Below, piece after piece: positions 9,161 through 18,365 of a stretch of DNA of 64,000 bases. The position numbers and the translations under genes are program-made. The notes under the pieces are model-generated. The model saw only the letters and a list, made by a program, of their open reading frames with translations, was not told where the DNA came from and searched no databases. The first letter of the stretch is position 1. Each line of letters starts with the position of its first letter. Origin of the DNA: Clostridia bacterium (lineage in GTDB: Bacteria > Bacillota > Clostridia > Acetivibrionales > DSM-27016); assembly GCA_026414765.1 (NCBI GenBank), contig JAOAIJ010000028.1:1-64000 (forward strand), given 5' to 3'.

Positions 9161-9541
9161 ATGTGTGAAAATTTAGACTTAAAGAAAGAAACCTTGTTAA
9201 GTGCCCGTGATTATATTAAGAGAGTAATACCGGGTATAGACAGCATTTGTGATAAGTTTAGAGAAGACAATAAGGATTCGGCGTTTCAAATGTGCTCTGA
9301 TTTGAAAGAGGGTTTGGAGTGGCTTGCAGAAGCCTTCAGTCTTACAAAGGATGTGCAGGAGGCATGCAATGTAATTATTGGACAAGATGGTATGACTCTG
9401 CTCATAACAAAGATGGAAAGCGCTTTGGAGACTAAGGACACCACTATGATGGGTGGATTTCTGACAGATGACTTGAAACCAGTTATATTTAGTTGGGAAA
9501 AAAAGCTGGATGAATTAGTTGAAAACAGGCTCTTTGCTTAA
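9161..9541 (+). CDS. Small helical protein of the glycosylation island, function unknown
   Basis: A 126-residue, acidic, helical protein with three cysteines and no signal peptide or membrane segment. Start ATG 9161 follows AAGGGAGCG. It sits between the nonulosonate synthase and the LegG homologue, 19 and 32 bases away, so it is part of the operon. It weakly resembles the small protein at 2258-2611 over its C-terminal 40 residues. No enzyme motif is visible. A partner protein for Maf or for the glycosylation complex is possible; nothing in the sequence proves it. Confidence 0.8.
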   Translation: MCENLDLKKETLLSARDYIKRVIPGIDSICDKFREDNKDSAFQMCSDLKEGLEWLAEAFSLTKDVQEACNVIIGQDGMTLLITKMESALETKDTTMMGGFLTDDLKPVIFSWEKKLDELVENRLFA

Positions 9542-9573
9542 AATACCCAATATATGCGTTTGGAGATTTGCAT

Positions 9574-10743
9574 ATGAAAAGACTCAGAACCATGGTAGTT
9601 ACTGTTTCGAGGGCAGACTACGGGCTCCTTTACCCTTTGATTGTCAAGCTTAATGAAGATACGGGCTTTGAAACAATTGTTACAGCTACAGGAAACCACC
9701 TTTCCCAACTCCACGGGAATACCATACAAAAATTACAGGATGACGGTATAGTAATAGGTCATATGGTAGAAATGCCTATGACAGGGGATACTGGAAGGGA
9801 TGTTTGTAATTCAATGGCTGCCGGACTCTCAGCTTTTTCTGATATTCTTGCGGCTGAGAAACCTGACTTGATTATTGTACTCGGTGACCGCTACGAACTA
9901 TGGCCCGTTTGCATGTCTGCGGCCATCTTCAGGGTACCGGTCGCACATATCCATGGAGGGGAAGTTACTTATGGTGCTGTAGATGAGGTTATCCGCCATT
10001 CAGTCACAAAAATGTCATTAATACATTTCCCATCCATAGATTTATACAGGCAACGGATTATTCAGATGGGTGAAAGCCCTGACAGAGTCTTTGCTGTTGG
10101 AGCCTTGGGAATAGATAATGTAAGGAATATTGAGCTGATGAATAAAAGGGAGCTTTCCCTGTATACCGGTGCTGATTTCGAAAATCCGACTGCAATTATG
10201 ACATATCACCCCGTAACCCTTGATGATTATGACTCTGCATCACAGCAGGTGAAGGAGGTTCTAGAAGCTTTACTTGCAAGCCCTGTTTTTACAATAGTTA
10301 CAATGCCAAACTCTGATGTGGGAGGAACTTCCGTATATAAGACAATCTATGAGTATGCAGAAAAATATTCAGATAGATTCAAAATTATTAAAAATTTGGG
10401 GCAAAAAGCATATCTGAGCACTATGGAGCATGCAAGATTCATGATAGGCAACTCGTCGAGCGGAATTATTGAAAGTGCATCCTTTAAACTGCCGGTTGTA
10501 AATATCGGTGACAGGCAGCAGGGAAGATTCAAACCGAATAACGTGATAGACTGCATATGCTCCAGGGGAGAGATCATAAATGCTATAAAAAAAGCATTGT
10601 CAGAAGATTTTATTCAGTCTGTTTCCGGCATGAAAAATCCTTATGGAGACGGTAAAACTGCTGAAAGAATAGTTGATATACTGAAGTCTTTTGATTTCAG
10701 GGATAAAAATCTGCTGAAGAAGAAGTTTTACAACAAGTATTAG
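9574..10743 (+). CDS. legG: NDP-sugar hydrolysing 2-epimerase (NeuC/LegG family)
   Basis: 389 residues of the UDP-GlcNAc 2-epimerase fold. Recognisable pieces are VTVSRADYGLLYPL at the N-terminus, LGDRYELWPV, HIHGGEVTYGAVDE and the C-terminal GNSSSGIIESASF nucleotide-binding loop. LegG removes the nucleotide and inverts C2 of the di-acetylated bacillosamine-type sugar, giving the substrate for LegI. Start ATG 9574 lies 8 bases after TTTGGAG; a TTG two codons upstream (9568) is less likely. LegG is preferred over NeuC because a complete Leg set surrounds it. Confidence 0.9.
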   Translation: MKRLRTMVVTVSRADYGLLYPLIVKLNEDTGFETIVTATGNHLSQLHGNTIQKLQDDGIVIGHMVEMPMTGDTGRDVCNSMAAGLSAFSDILAAEKPDLIIVLGDRYELWPVCMSAAIFRVPVAHIHGGEVTYGAVDEVIRHSVTKMSLIHFPSIDLYRQRIIQMGESPDRVFAVGALGIDNVRNIELMNKRELSLYTGADFENPTAIMTYHPVTLDDYDSASQQVKEVLEALLASPVFTIVTMPNSDVGGTSVYKTIYEYAEKYSDRFKIIKNLGQKAYLSTMEHARFMIGNSSSGIIESASFKLPVVNIGDRQQGRFKPNNVIDCICSRGEIINAIKKALSEDFIQSVSGMKNPYGDGKTAERIVDILKSFDFRDKNLLKKKFYNKY

Positions 10744-10762
10744 AAAGCAGGATGGTGGACCG

Positions 10763-11416
10763 ATGGAAAAGATTATTCTTATAGGTGCCGGGGGACACTG
10801 CAAGGTAGTAATTGAAATAATTAAAGAATTCTATGAGATTGCCGGTATTACGGATAGTGATTACAGCAAACACGGGTCTCAGTATCATGGAATAAGTGTT
10901 ATAGGAAATGACGAAAAGTTACGATATATATATAACAATGGAGTTAACCGGGCATTAGTTACTGTGGGGAGCACAGGAAACAGTATGTTAAGGAAGAAAC
11001 TGTATGAGTATGCTTCATGTATCGGGTTTGATATGGTCAATTCTGTAAGCAGAAGTGCTATAGTATCACCATCAGTCAGGACAGGCAGGGGAAACGTTGT
11101 CATGGACGGCGCTATAATACACGCTGATTCGGTTTTAGGCAATAATACTATAATTAATACCGCTTCCATTATCGAGCATGATTGCATAATTCAGGATCAT
11201 GTACACATATCACCGGGTGCAAAGCTTGCAGGAGGTGTAATAGCAGGAGAAGGCTCCCATATAGGAATTGGAGCTACTGTTATCCAAAATGTAAAAATAG
11301 GAAAACACTGCATAGTTGGTGCCGGAGCAGTTGTAACCGGAGATATCCCCGACTTTTCAGTTTGTGTGGGAGTGCCTGCCCGGATTATCAGGCAAAATAC
11401 TATCGAGAAGCCGTAA
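10763..11416 (+). CDS. legH: NeuD/LegH-family sugar acetyltransferase
   Basis: 217 residues. An N-terminal nucleotide-sugar-like binding domain (LIGAGGHCKVVIEII) is followed by a left-handed beta-helix of hexapeptide repeats (for example IIHADSVLGNNTIIN, then VHISPGAKLAGG and IGIGATVIQNVKIG). This is the PglD/NeuD/LegH family, which uses acetyl-CoA to N-acetylate an amino sugar. In the legionaminate route LegH acetylates the 4-amino group made by LegC. The start ATG at 10763 follows AGGATGGTGG. The catalytic His region (IEHDCII) is present. The acceptor is inferred from the pathway. Confidence 0.88.
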   Translation: MEKIILIGAGGHCKVVIEIIKEFYEIAGITDSDYSKHGSQYHGISVIGNDEKLRYIYNNGVNRALVTVGSTGNSMLRKKLYEYASCIGFDMVNSVSRSAIVSPSVRTGRGNVVMDGAIIHADSVLGNNTIINTASIIEHDCIIQDHVHISPGAKLAGGVIAGEGSHIGIGATVIQNVKIGKHCIVGAGAVVTGDIPDFSVCVGVPARIIRQNTIEKP

Positions 11417-11448
11417 AATGCCCGATTCGGAGCCGAGGGGGAGCAGTT

Positions 11449-12528
11449 GTGAAAAACCTTGATATAGAGAAATTGTTTATAAAACCTGATACTACATTGA
11501 AAAATACCATGGAAGTCATAGAAAAAAATGCCAAGGGAATCGCTCTGGTTATCGACCATAATGAAAGACTGCTGGGGACAATTACGGACGGGGATATAAG
11601 GAGAGCCATTCTGAAGGGCATACATCTTGATGAGGCTATAAAATCCATCATGAATGAGCATTTTATATTTCTGACTCCTGGATTTACCAATACTCTGGTA
11701 CAAACCATATATCAGCAAAAATCAATCAATCAATTACCCGTATTGGATGACAATATGAGAGTTATAGATATAGTATTTGTCAGTGACCTGTACCAGAAAA
11801 GCTCAAAAGAAAACTGGGCTGTGATTATGGCTGGCGGATTGGGAACAAGGCTGTATCCTTTAACGAAGGATATACCTAAACCAATGCTTACCGTAGGCGC
11901 AAAACCGATAATAGAGACTATTATAGAACAACTGAAATCATATGGATATACGAATATTATCCTGAGTCTGAATTATAAAGCTGAAATAATAAAAAACTAT
12001 TTTCAGGACGGTTCAAATTTCGGTGTGAATATAAAATACATCAGTGAAAAGAAACGCATGGGGACTGCAGGGGCAATAAGACTAGCGGAGCAGTATCTGG
12101 ACAAGCCTTTCTTTGTAATTAACGGGGACATTCTTACAAGGCTTAATTTTGAACAGTTCATGAAGTACCATGTAAGAAACGACAATATTATAACCATTGG
12201 AACGAAGAAATACGATATGCAGATACCCTATGGGGTAGTGAGCATTACAGATGAGAATGTGGTAGAACTGAAAGAAAAGCCGTGTATGAATTTCTTTATA
12301 AACGGGGGTATGTACTGCCTTAATCCCGATGCTATAGAATTCATACCGGAGGATGAGTATTTTGACATAACACAATTGATAAATATCTATCTGGAGAAAA
12401 AGAAGAAAATCGGCAGCTTTCCCATCACCGAATATTGGATGGATATAGGCCAGATAGACGACTATAATCAGGCAAATATGGACTATGACAATCAATTCAG
12501 AGGTGAGATAAGTGCAGCTAAAGAATAA
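11449..12528 (+). CDS. ptmE: PtmE-like CBS-domain sugar-1-phosphate nucleotidyltransferase
   Basis: 359 residues in two parts: paired CBS domains (residues about 1-115, ALVIDHNERLLGTITDGDIR) and a nucleotidyltransferase domain (residues about 120-350) with the GGLGTRLYPLT and PKPML signature, a FFVINGDIL motif and YWMDIG near the end. This fusion matches Campylobacter PtmE, which makes the GDP-linked glucosamine precursor for legionaminic acid. Start is GTG 11449, 7 bases after GAGGGGGA. The frame is open upstream to 11182, but that stretch is an out-of-frame reading of legH. The last 17 bases overlap legB, so the two are coupled. Nucleotide preference cannot be read by eye. Confidence 0.85.
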   Translation: MKNLDIEKLFIKPDTTLKNTMEVIEKNAKGIALVIDHNERLLGTITDGDIRRAILKGIHLDEAIKSIMNEHFIFLTPGFTNTLVQTIYQQKSINQLPVLDDNMRVIDIVFVSDLYQKSSKENWAVIMAGGLGTRLYPLTKDIPKPMLTVGAKPIIETIIEQLKSYGYTNIILSLNYKAEIIKNYFQDGSNFGVNIKYISEKKRMGTAGAIRLAEQYLDKPFFVINGDILTRLNFEQFMKYHVRNDNIITIGTKKYDMQIPYGVVSITDENVVELKEKPCMNFFINGGMYCLNPDAIEFIPEDEYFDITQLINIYLEKKKKIGSFPITEYWMDIGQIDDYNQANMDYDNQFRGEISAAKE

Positions 12529-13504
12529 AAGAGTTCTGGTTACGGGTTCGGAGGGGTTTATTGGAAGCCACCTGACAGAAATGCTGGTTAATATGGGTGC
12601 CAGTGTTACAGCTCTTGTACAGTACAATTCGTTTAACAACTGGGGCTGGCTGGAGGTTCTTGACAGCAGTATAAAAAGTCAAATCCAGGTATATACAGGT
12701 GATATACGGGAATATGACAATATGAATAAAATAATCAATGGAAAAGAAGTAGTTTTCCACCTGGCAGCATTGATAGCCATTCCTTATTCCTACCAGTCAC
12801 CGGCGGCATACGTAAGGACGAATGTGGAAGGCACGCTAAATGTTCTTGAAGCATGCAGAGTACATGGTATTCAAAAGGTAATACATACATCAACCAGTGA
12901 GGTGTATGGTTCTGCCCAGTATGTACCCATAGATGAGAAACACCCCTTACAGGGCCAATCCCCGTATTCCGCAAGCAAAATCGGGGCAGATAAGATTGCT
13001 GAAAGCTACTACAGCGCTTATGATTTGCCTGTAGCTACAATAAGACCCTTTAATACATATGGACCCAGACAGTCTGCAAGGGCGGTAATCCCAACAATCA
13101 TCTCACAGATAATATCGGGTGAAGAGACTATCAAGCTTGGCGCTTTGTCGCCTACGAGGGATTTTACTTTTGTAAAGGATACTGCAAGAGGTTTCATAAA
13201 AATGGCGGAATCTGATGAAAGCATCGGTCAGGTGATCAACCTGGGGACAAACAGTGAAATTTCTATCGGGGGTTTAGTTGAGAAAATAATTTCTATCACA
13301 GATGCCAGGGTTTCAATCGAGTGTGAGGAAGAGCGCAGAAGGCCTGGAAAAAGTGAAGTTAACAGGCTGTGGAGCAACAATGAAAGGGCAAAGCAAGTGC
13401 TGGGATGGTTTCCTGAATACACACTTGATGAGGGGTTAAGGGAAACCGTCGAATGGATCAGGAATAATATGCATTATTTTAAAACAGGCATTTATAATGT
13501 TTGA
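12512..13504 (+). CDS. legB: NDP-sugar 4,6-dehydratase (LegB family)
   Basis: 330 residues, extended SDR type: GSEGFIGSHL NAD-binding motif at residues 12-21, TSTSEVYG active-site strand, YSASK as the Tyr-x-x-x-Lys pair, and RPFNTYGPRQSARAVIP. It removes water from the NDP-N-acetylglucosamine precursor to give the 4-keto-6-deoxy sugar, the committed step of the legionaminate pathway. It starts at GTG 12512 inside the end of ptmE with an AGAGGTGA ribosome site, and legC follows after 19 bases. Order and overlaps point to one transcript from maf onward. Confidence 0.9.
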   Translation: MQLKNKRVLVTGSEGFIGSHLTEMLVNMGASVTALVQYNSFNNWGWLEVLDSSIKSQIQVYTGDIREYDNMNKIINGKEVVFHLAALIAIPYSYQSPAAYVRTNVEGTLNVLEACRVHGIQKVIHTSTSEVYGSAQYVPIDEKHPLQGQSPYSASKIGADKIAESYYSAYDLPVATIRPFNTYGPRQSARAVIPTIISQIISGEETIKLGALSPTRDFTFVKDTARGFIKMAESDESIGQVINLGTNSEISIGGLVEKIISITDARVSIECEEERRRPGKSEVNRLWSNNERAKQVLGWFPEYTLDEGLRETVEWIRNNMHYFKTGIYNV

Positions 13505-13523
13505 TGACTAAGGGGAATAGGTT

Positions 13524-14642
13524 ATGATACCTTTAAGCGTTCCGGAAATATGTGGAAATGAATGGAAGTATATAAAGGAGTGCCTTGACACTAATTGGGT
13601 TTCTTCTGCCGGGAAGTATGTCGACTTGTTTGAAGAGCGGTTTAGTGAATATACCGGAGCAAAAAAGACAGTTGTAACGGTTAATGGTACGGCTGCTTTG
13701 CATCTTGCACTCAAGGTGTTGGGGATAGGGTCAGGGGATGAGGTCATTGTGCCTTCTATGACTTTCATAGCGTCAGTGAACCCTATCATTTATACCGGCG
13801 CTGAACCCGTATTTGTAGATGTATGCAGGGATACTTTTGTAATGGATGTAAGGAAGATTGAAAATCTTATTACGGAAAAAACAAAGGCTGTTCTTCCGGT
13901 ACATCTGTACGGAAATCTTGTAGATATGGAGCCCTTGTTACAGTTGGCTAAAAAGTATAACCTTTTTATTATAGAGGATGCAACGGAGGCTCTGGGCTCC
14001 GAGTACAAAACTTCAGGCGGGCAATGGATGAAAGCAGGTACTATAGGAGACATCGGCTGCTTTAGTTTTAACGGTAACAAACTTATAACTACAGGGGCAG
14101 GAGGGATGCTAGCAACAAACTCTGATAAGCTGGGAGATACAGCTAAATTTCTTAGCACCCAGGCAAAGCTTGTTGAGGAAAACAAGGCGTTTTTCCATCC
14201 TGAAATAGGATATAATTACAGGATGCCAAACCTACTTGCAGCTATGGGAGTAGCTCAGCTAGAAAAAATTAATGAATATATTGAGATAAAGAAAAACAAT
14301 GCAGCTTACTATGATGGCTTACTTAAAAATATCAGCGGCATAACACTTTCCTCCGGTAAGGAAAACATAAGAAATTGCCACTGGCTGTACTCTGTAGTTA
14401 TAGATGACAGTTTTGGAATCACCAGAGATGACTTGATCAAAAAATTAATGGAGAAGGGTGTAGAAACAAGGCCATTCTTTAAAGCTGTACATAAAATGAA
14501 ACCATATATCAATTACAGATATGGGAATATGGATATTACGGAAGAGCTAACGGAGAAGGGGATAAACCTGCCCAGCTCTGTATCTTTGAAGAAAGAGGAT
14601 ATCGATTATATCTATGACTCATTGGTTAAAGTAAAAAAATAA
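13524..14642 (+). CDS. legC: PLP sugar aminotransferase (DegT/DnrJ/EryC1, LegC family)
   Basis: 372 residues of the DegT family. Marks are TNWVSSAGKYVDLFE near the start, VNGTAALHLAL, IIEDATEALGS (PLP-contacting Asp) and FSFNGNKLITTG with the Schiff-base Lys. It transfers an amino group to C4 of the keto sugar from LegB. Start ATG 13524 is preceded by AAGGGGAATAGG. It is the last sugar gene of the island. No good terminator is visible before the flagellar genes, only a weak A-rich/T-rich hairpin at about 14641-14674. Confidence 0.9.
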   Translation: MIPLSVPEICGNEWKYIKECLDTNWVSSAGKYVDLFEERFSEYTGAKKTVVTVNGTAALHLALKVLGIGSGDEVIVPSMTFIASVNPIIYTGAEPVFVDVCRDTFVMDVRKIENLITEKTKAVLPVHLYGNLVDMEPLLQLAKKYNLFIIEDATEALGSEYKTSGGQWMKAGTIGDIGCFSFNGNKLITTGAGGMLATNSDKLGDTAKFLSTQAKLVEENKAFFHPEIGYNYRMPNLLAAMGVAQLEKINEYIEIKKNNAAYYDGLLKNISGITLSSGKENIRNCHWLYSVVIDDSFGITRDDLIKKLMEKGVETRPFFKAVHKMKPYINYRYGNMDITEELTEKGINLPSSVSLKKEDIDYIYDSLVKVKK

Positions 14643-14707
14643 AAACAGCCGGTATACAAATGTTTCTGGTTTTTGGGCGGTAAATCTGAGAAATTCAATA
14701 TTCATGC

Positions 14708-14735
14708 TAAACCTCCGGCATTTTTTATCCGATAT
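14708..14735 (+). promoter_or_regulatory. Candidate sigma-D promoter for flaG-fliD-fliS
   Basis: TAAA at 14708-14711, 16 bases of spacer, then TCCGATAT at 14728-14735. The consensus for flagellar sigma-D in Firmicutes is TAAA, 15 bases, GCCGATAT, so this differs at one -10 base and one base of spacing. It lies about 55 bases before flaG, at the boundary between the sugar genes and late flagellar genes, which is where such a promoter is expected. Confidence 0.65.
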
Positions 14736-14789
14736 ATATTTTAAACAATCATAAGTATTTTTAGTATGACATATGCACGGAGGGATATT

Positions 14790-15167
14790 ATGAAGATTGA
14801 TGGCATGGATGCTTCCAGAGTGGTGATTTCAAAAACACAGGATATCAGGGAAACAAATATTGATACCAAAGATACAAAAGATACCGAACAGGTTACCAAT
14901 AAATTGCACTTGACAAATATGGAAAAGCAGGAGTTACCTATATCTGAGAAAGTGGTGATAGAAGCTATTGAGAAAGCTAATAAAGCCATATCCGGAGCAA
15001 ACAGGAAGTTTGAATTTTCTATTCATGAGAAAACAAAAGAAATAATGGTTAAAGTCATCGACTCTGATTCTAATGAAGTTATAAGAGAAATACCACCTGA
15101 AAAAATTCTTGATATGGTAGCTAAAATGTGGGAAATGGCAGGCATTATGGTAGATGAGAGAAGGTGA
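14790..15167 (+). CDS. flaG: FlaG family flagellar protein
   Basis: 125 residues. The N-terminal half is polar and low in complexity. The C-terminal half (from about residue 60) holds the conserved FlaG domain: FEFSIHEKTKEIMVKVID, then SNEVIREIPPEKILDMVAKMWE. The start ATG at 14790 lies 5 bases after CACGGAGGG; an ATG at 14766 is in frame but has no ribosome site. FlaG proteins influence flagellar filament length. The gene is 4 bases before fliD, the standard neighbour. Confidence 0.9.
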   Translation: MKIDGMDASRVVISKTQDIRETNIDTKDTKDTEQVTNKLHLTNMEKQELPISEKVVIEAIEKANKAISGANRKFEFSIHEKTKEIMVKVIDSDSNEVIREIPPEKILDMVAKMWEMAGIMVDERR

Positions 15168-15171
15168 TTGA

Positions 15172-17862
15172 ATGGCCAGCAATATATCGAATATATTGAA
15201 TAATAAACTTAGAATGACGGGCATGTCTACCGGTCTGGACGTAGAGGGCATGGTTCAGAAGCTTATGAGCGTGGAGCGGGCAAAGGTAGATAAGGTTAAG
15301 CAGCAGAAACAGCTAAAAGAATGGCAAAGAGATGATTACAGATCGGTTACCAATCTTCTCCGGGGATTCAGGGATGAATACTTTGATGTATTGAAGCCGA
15401 GTACCAACTTCAGGTCTGAAGGTGCTTTTACGGCTACAGGAGCAACTTCATCAAAACCGGAAATCCTTACTGCGACAGCAGGAAGTGGTGCGGTTCCGGG
15501 CACATATAGCATTGTAGTAAACTCTCTGGCCACAAATGCAATAAAGAATGGAAGTACGGGTATAAGCAGGGGCTATAACGGCATAACAGGCAGTGGTACG
15601 GTTGATATGACTGCCATGAGGCAGGGGAAAGAATTTACGATAACCCTTGATGGTATAAGAAAGACCATTATACTGGATAAAGATTATTCTGCATATAGTG
15701 AGCAAACATTTGCAACAAATAATGCTGACCCGACTCTTGCAACCGATGGGCTTCAGAAGCTTTTAAACGATGCCTTCGGCAAAGGTAAAATTACTGTTAC
15801 AGGTAATAATGCCGGACATACACTGACATTCAGGCCTGCTACTTCAAGCAGCACGGTAAGTGTATCGGACAGTACAAACACTTATGTGGCATCTATGGGA
15901 TTTGCCAGCGGACAGGGTAATTCCGTTACCAGCAGCAGTGACATAACTGATTTCAGCGGAGGGAACTTTACCGTACAGATAGACTCTGGAGCTGAAGTCA
16001 ACCTTACTGTTGCAAGCGGTGCAACGGATACGAATTCTCTTCTAAATAACATAAATGCCGCTTTGGTTGGTGCCGGTTTAGACATTAATCTACAGGCAGT
16101 AAAAGACCCGGATGACCCTGAGAGAATTAAGTTTATCTCAATAGATACTTCGAGGAAGGTAACTATAAAGGCTGGTACCACAAATGATCTGTTAGCGAAG
16201 GCTAAGGTTGGAAGCAGCGTTATAAATCCTTTGAGTGGGACTATCGATTATAGTGTAAGCGATATAGGGAAAAGCTTTAAAATTTCTACTTATAACCCGG
16301 CTACCAGTACAAAAAATACATATACTATAGATTTACAATATAATTATACCAGTGATGCAAGCACTGATGCCAATGGAAGAACTCTAAGCCAGGAGATACA
16401 ACAGCAATTGAGTGCGCAGGGAGCTGCCGGTTTTACAGTAAGTATCTCCGGAGGCAAACTTAATATCACTAATACCTCGGGCCGTGAAATCAAGCTGGAA
16501 AATGGAGATGCAGGATTAAAGGAGGAACTTGGATTCGCAAGCTCTCAGGATAGCATAAACAGAATCGGCCTTGGTGAGACTCTGGAATCTTTATCAACGC
16601 TGAATGCAGCCCAGGCAGGATTGGCTACACCTTTTAACTTTGGTACTGATACAAAGCTTACATTCAGGATAAATACTGTTACTTTTTCAGTTGATAAATC
16701 TGAGACTCTGGGCAGCGTAATAGAGAAAATAAACAATAGTGAGGCCGGAGTGAAGCTGCGGTACGACAGCTTGAATGATAAGTTTATAATGGAATCAAAA
16801 ACCACAGGTGCATCTTCAGTAATAGACAATACTAATAATCCTGACGATGCTGCAGATAATTTCTTTACTGCATTAGGAATAAAGACAACAGCACAGGAAA
16901 CGGGTGGAGAACCCGTAAGGGGAACAGATGCAAGCATCACTCTCGACAGCACGAATGATGGAGTGGATAATGGAACTTTGGTAACACGTTCTACAAATGA
17001 CTTCACTGCAAGCGGACTTTCAATCAGTCTGAAATCATTTGATGCTGCTTTAACTAAGGTTACTGTTAATGTCAACGCAAATGCGGATGATCTGGTTGCC
17101 AAAATAAAAAACTTTGTTAATAAATACAATGAAGTAGTAGATACAATAAACAAGAAGCTTACTGATAAAAGGGAACGGGCATACCAACCCCTGACAGATG
17201 AGCAAAGAGACTCAATGAAGGAAGACGACATAAAAAAGTGGGAGGAGAAAGCAAAGACGGGCCTTCTTAGAGGGGACAGCATACTGAGTAGTGTTGCGGA
17301 CAGCATGCGTAAAGCACTGTATGACAACATATACACAGATTCGGCGGATGAAAGTTCCAAACTGCCCCAGACACTAGCTTCTATTGGTATTACTACAAGC
17401 AGCTACTATCAGGATAGGGGTAAGCTGGTAATTGATGAAACGAAACTGAGGGATGCAATCGCAAAAACTCCCGATAAGGTAAGCCAGTTATTTACAAAGG
17501 ATGACTCAGGAATTTCATATACTGATGCTTTAAATGACAAGGCAAAAAGGGCAGAGAGGTATAAGGAATCAGGCCTGGCACAAAGATTGTACGATATAAT
17601 TCAGGATGCAATCAGGACAACGAGAAACAATGAAGGGCAAAAGGGTGCTTTATTGGAAAAGGCAGGTATGATAGGAGACATCTCGGAATTTACAAGCTTG
17701 CTCTATAAAGAGATAGATCAGGACAATAAAAAGATAGACGACATCAATGACCGGCTTATTGATAAGGAAAATAAATATTATATTAAGTTTTCCAATCTTG
17801 AAAGAATGCTCTCGCAAATGAATGCTCAAGGCGGATGGTTTGCCGCTCAGGCAGGGCAGTGA
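15172..17862 (+). CDS. fliD: Flagellar hook-associated protein 2 (filament cap)
   Basis: 896 residues. The N-terminal FliD domain is clear (MSTGLDVEGMVQKLMSVERAKVD region near residues 17-40), and the C-terminal domain carries the conserved LFTKDDSGI and helical ending (LLYKEIDQDNKKIDDINDRL). In between is an unusually long stretch rich in Ser, Thr, Asp and Gly, read as several beta-sandwich insertions. FliD caps the growing filament and helps fold exported flagellin. Many FliD proteins are 450-700 residues, so this one is large. Such middle domains are surface exposed and variable. Position between flaG and fliS is standard. Confidence 0.95.
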   Translation: MASNISNILNNKLRMTGMSTGLDVEGMVQKLMSVERAKVDKVKQQKQLKEWQRDDYRSVTNLLRGFRDEYFDVLKPSTNFRSEGAFTATGATSSKPEILTATAGSGAVPGTYSIVVNSLATNAIKNGSTGISRGYNGITGSGTVDMTAMRQGKEFTITLDGIRKTIILDKDYSAYSEQTFATNNADPTLATDGLQKLLNDAFGKGKITVTGNNAGHTLTFRPATSSSTVSVSDSTNTYVASMGFASGQGNSVTSSSDITDFSGGNFTVQIDSGAEVNLTVASGATDTNSLLNNINAALVGAGLDINLQAVKDPDDPERIKFISIDTSRKVTIKAGTTNDLLAKAKVGSSVINPLSGTIDYSVSDIGKSFKISTYNPATSTKNTYTIDLQYNYTSDASTDANGRTLSQEIQQQLSAQGAAGFTVSISGGKLNITNTSGREIKLENGDAGLKEELGFASSQDSINRIGLGETLESLSTLNAAQAGLATPFNFGTDTKLTFRINTVTFSVDKSETLGSVIEKINNSEAGVKLRYDSLNDKFIMESKTTGASSVIDNTNNPDDAADNFFTALGIKTTAQETGGEPVRGTDASITLDSTNDGVDNGTLVTRSTNDFTASGLSISLKSFDAALTKVTVNVNANADDLVAKIKNFVNKYNEVVDTINKKLTDKRERAYQPLTDEQRDSMKEDDIKKWEEKAKTGLLRGDSILSSVADSMRKALYDNIYTDSADESSKLPQTLASIGITTSSYYQDRGKLVIDETKLRDAIAKTPDKVSQLFTKDDSGISYTDALNDKAKRAERYKESGLAQRLYDIIQDAIRTTRNNEGQKGALLEKAGMIGDISEFTSLLYKEIDQDNKKIDDINDRLIDKENKYYIKFSNLERMLSQMNAQGGWFAAQAGQ

Positions 17863-17896
17863 AAATAAATATATGTAACTTACCGGAGGGATAAAG

Positions 17897-18301
17897 ATGG
17901 CACTAAACAAAGCATATGACCAGTATAAAGAAAATTCAGTATATACTGCGACGCCGGAAGAATTGACGCTGATGCTGTATAACGGCCTGGTAAAGTTTAT
18001 TCTGCAGGCTCAGGCTGCCGTTGATGAAAAGGATATTGCCAAAGCAAATAACGGCATAATAAGGGCACAGGATATAATAATCGAATTTCAGGCAACCCTG
18101 GATATGAAATATGAAATATCCAAAAATCTGGCGCTGCTTTACGATTACATGCACCGCCGCCTGATAGATGCCAACATGAAAAAAGACAGGGCAATCCTTG
18201 AGGAAGTACTTGGGCTTGCAAAGGAGCTCCGTGACACCTGGGCACAGGCTATGAAGATAGCAAAGCAGCAGCAGGCAAGACCTCAGCAGATAGCCAAATA
18301 G
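17897..18301 (+). CDS. fliS: Flagellin-specific chaperone FliS
   Basis: 134 residues, typical FliS length and helical make-up. Signature features are AYDQYKENSVYTATPEELTLMLYNG at the start (quoted in pieces: AYDQYKENSV, TPEELTLMLYNG), the FQATLDMKYEIS segment and LYDYMHRRLIDANMKKD. FliS binds the flagellin C-terminus and stops early assembly in the cytoplasm. The start ATG 17897 follows CCGGAGGGA. The Gln-rich tail is not conserved in the family. Confidence 0.93.
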   Translation: MALNKAYDQYKENSVYTATPEELTLMLYNGLVKFILQAQAAVDEKDIAKANNGIIRAQDIIIEFQATLDMKYEISKNLALLYDYMHRRLIDANMKKDRAILEEVLGLAKELRDTWAQAMKIAKQQQARPQQIAK

Positions 18302-18365
18302 GTGCTGCTGTAAAGACTATGACAGCTTAGTTATTAATAGCTCGTATAAACAAGAGGAGGATAGC

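Noticed and set aside
11182-11448. N-terminal extension of the PtmE-like frame
   Set aside because: These 89 codons read legH out of frame, are rich in Arg and Cys, and a good ribosome site precedes GTG 11449.
12082-12639. 185-codon minus-strand frame across ptmE and legB
   Set aside because: Antisense shadow of two overlapping, clearly real genes.
16545-17360. 271-codon open frame on the minus strand inside fliD
   Set aside because: Ser/Leu/Val-rich mirror of the fliD reading frame, without ribosome site; fliD is certain.
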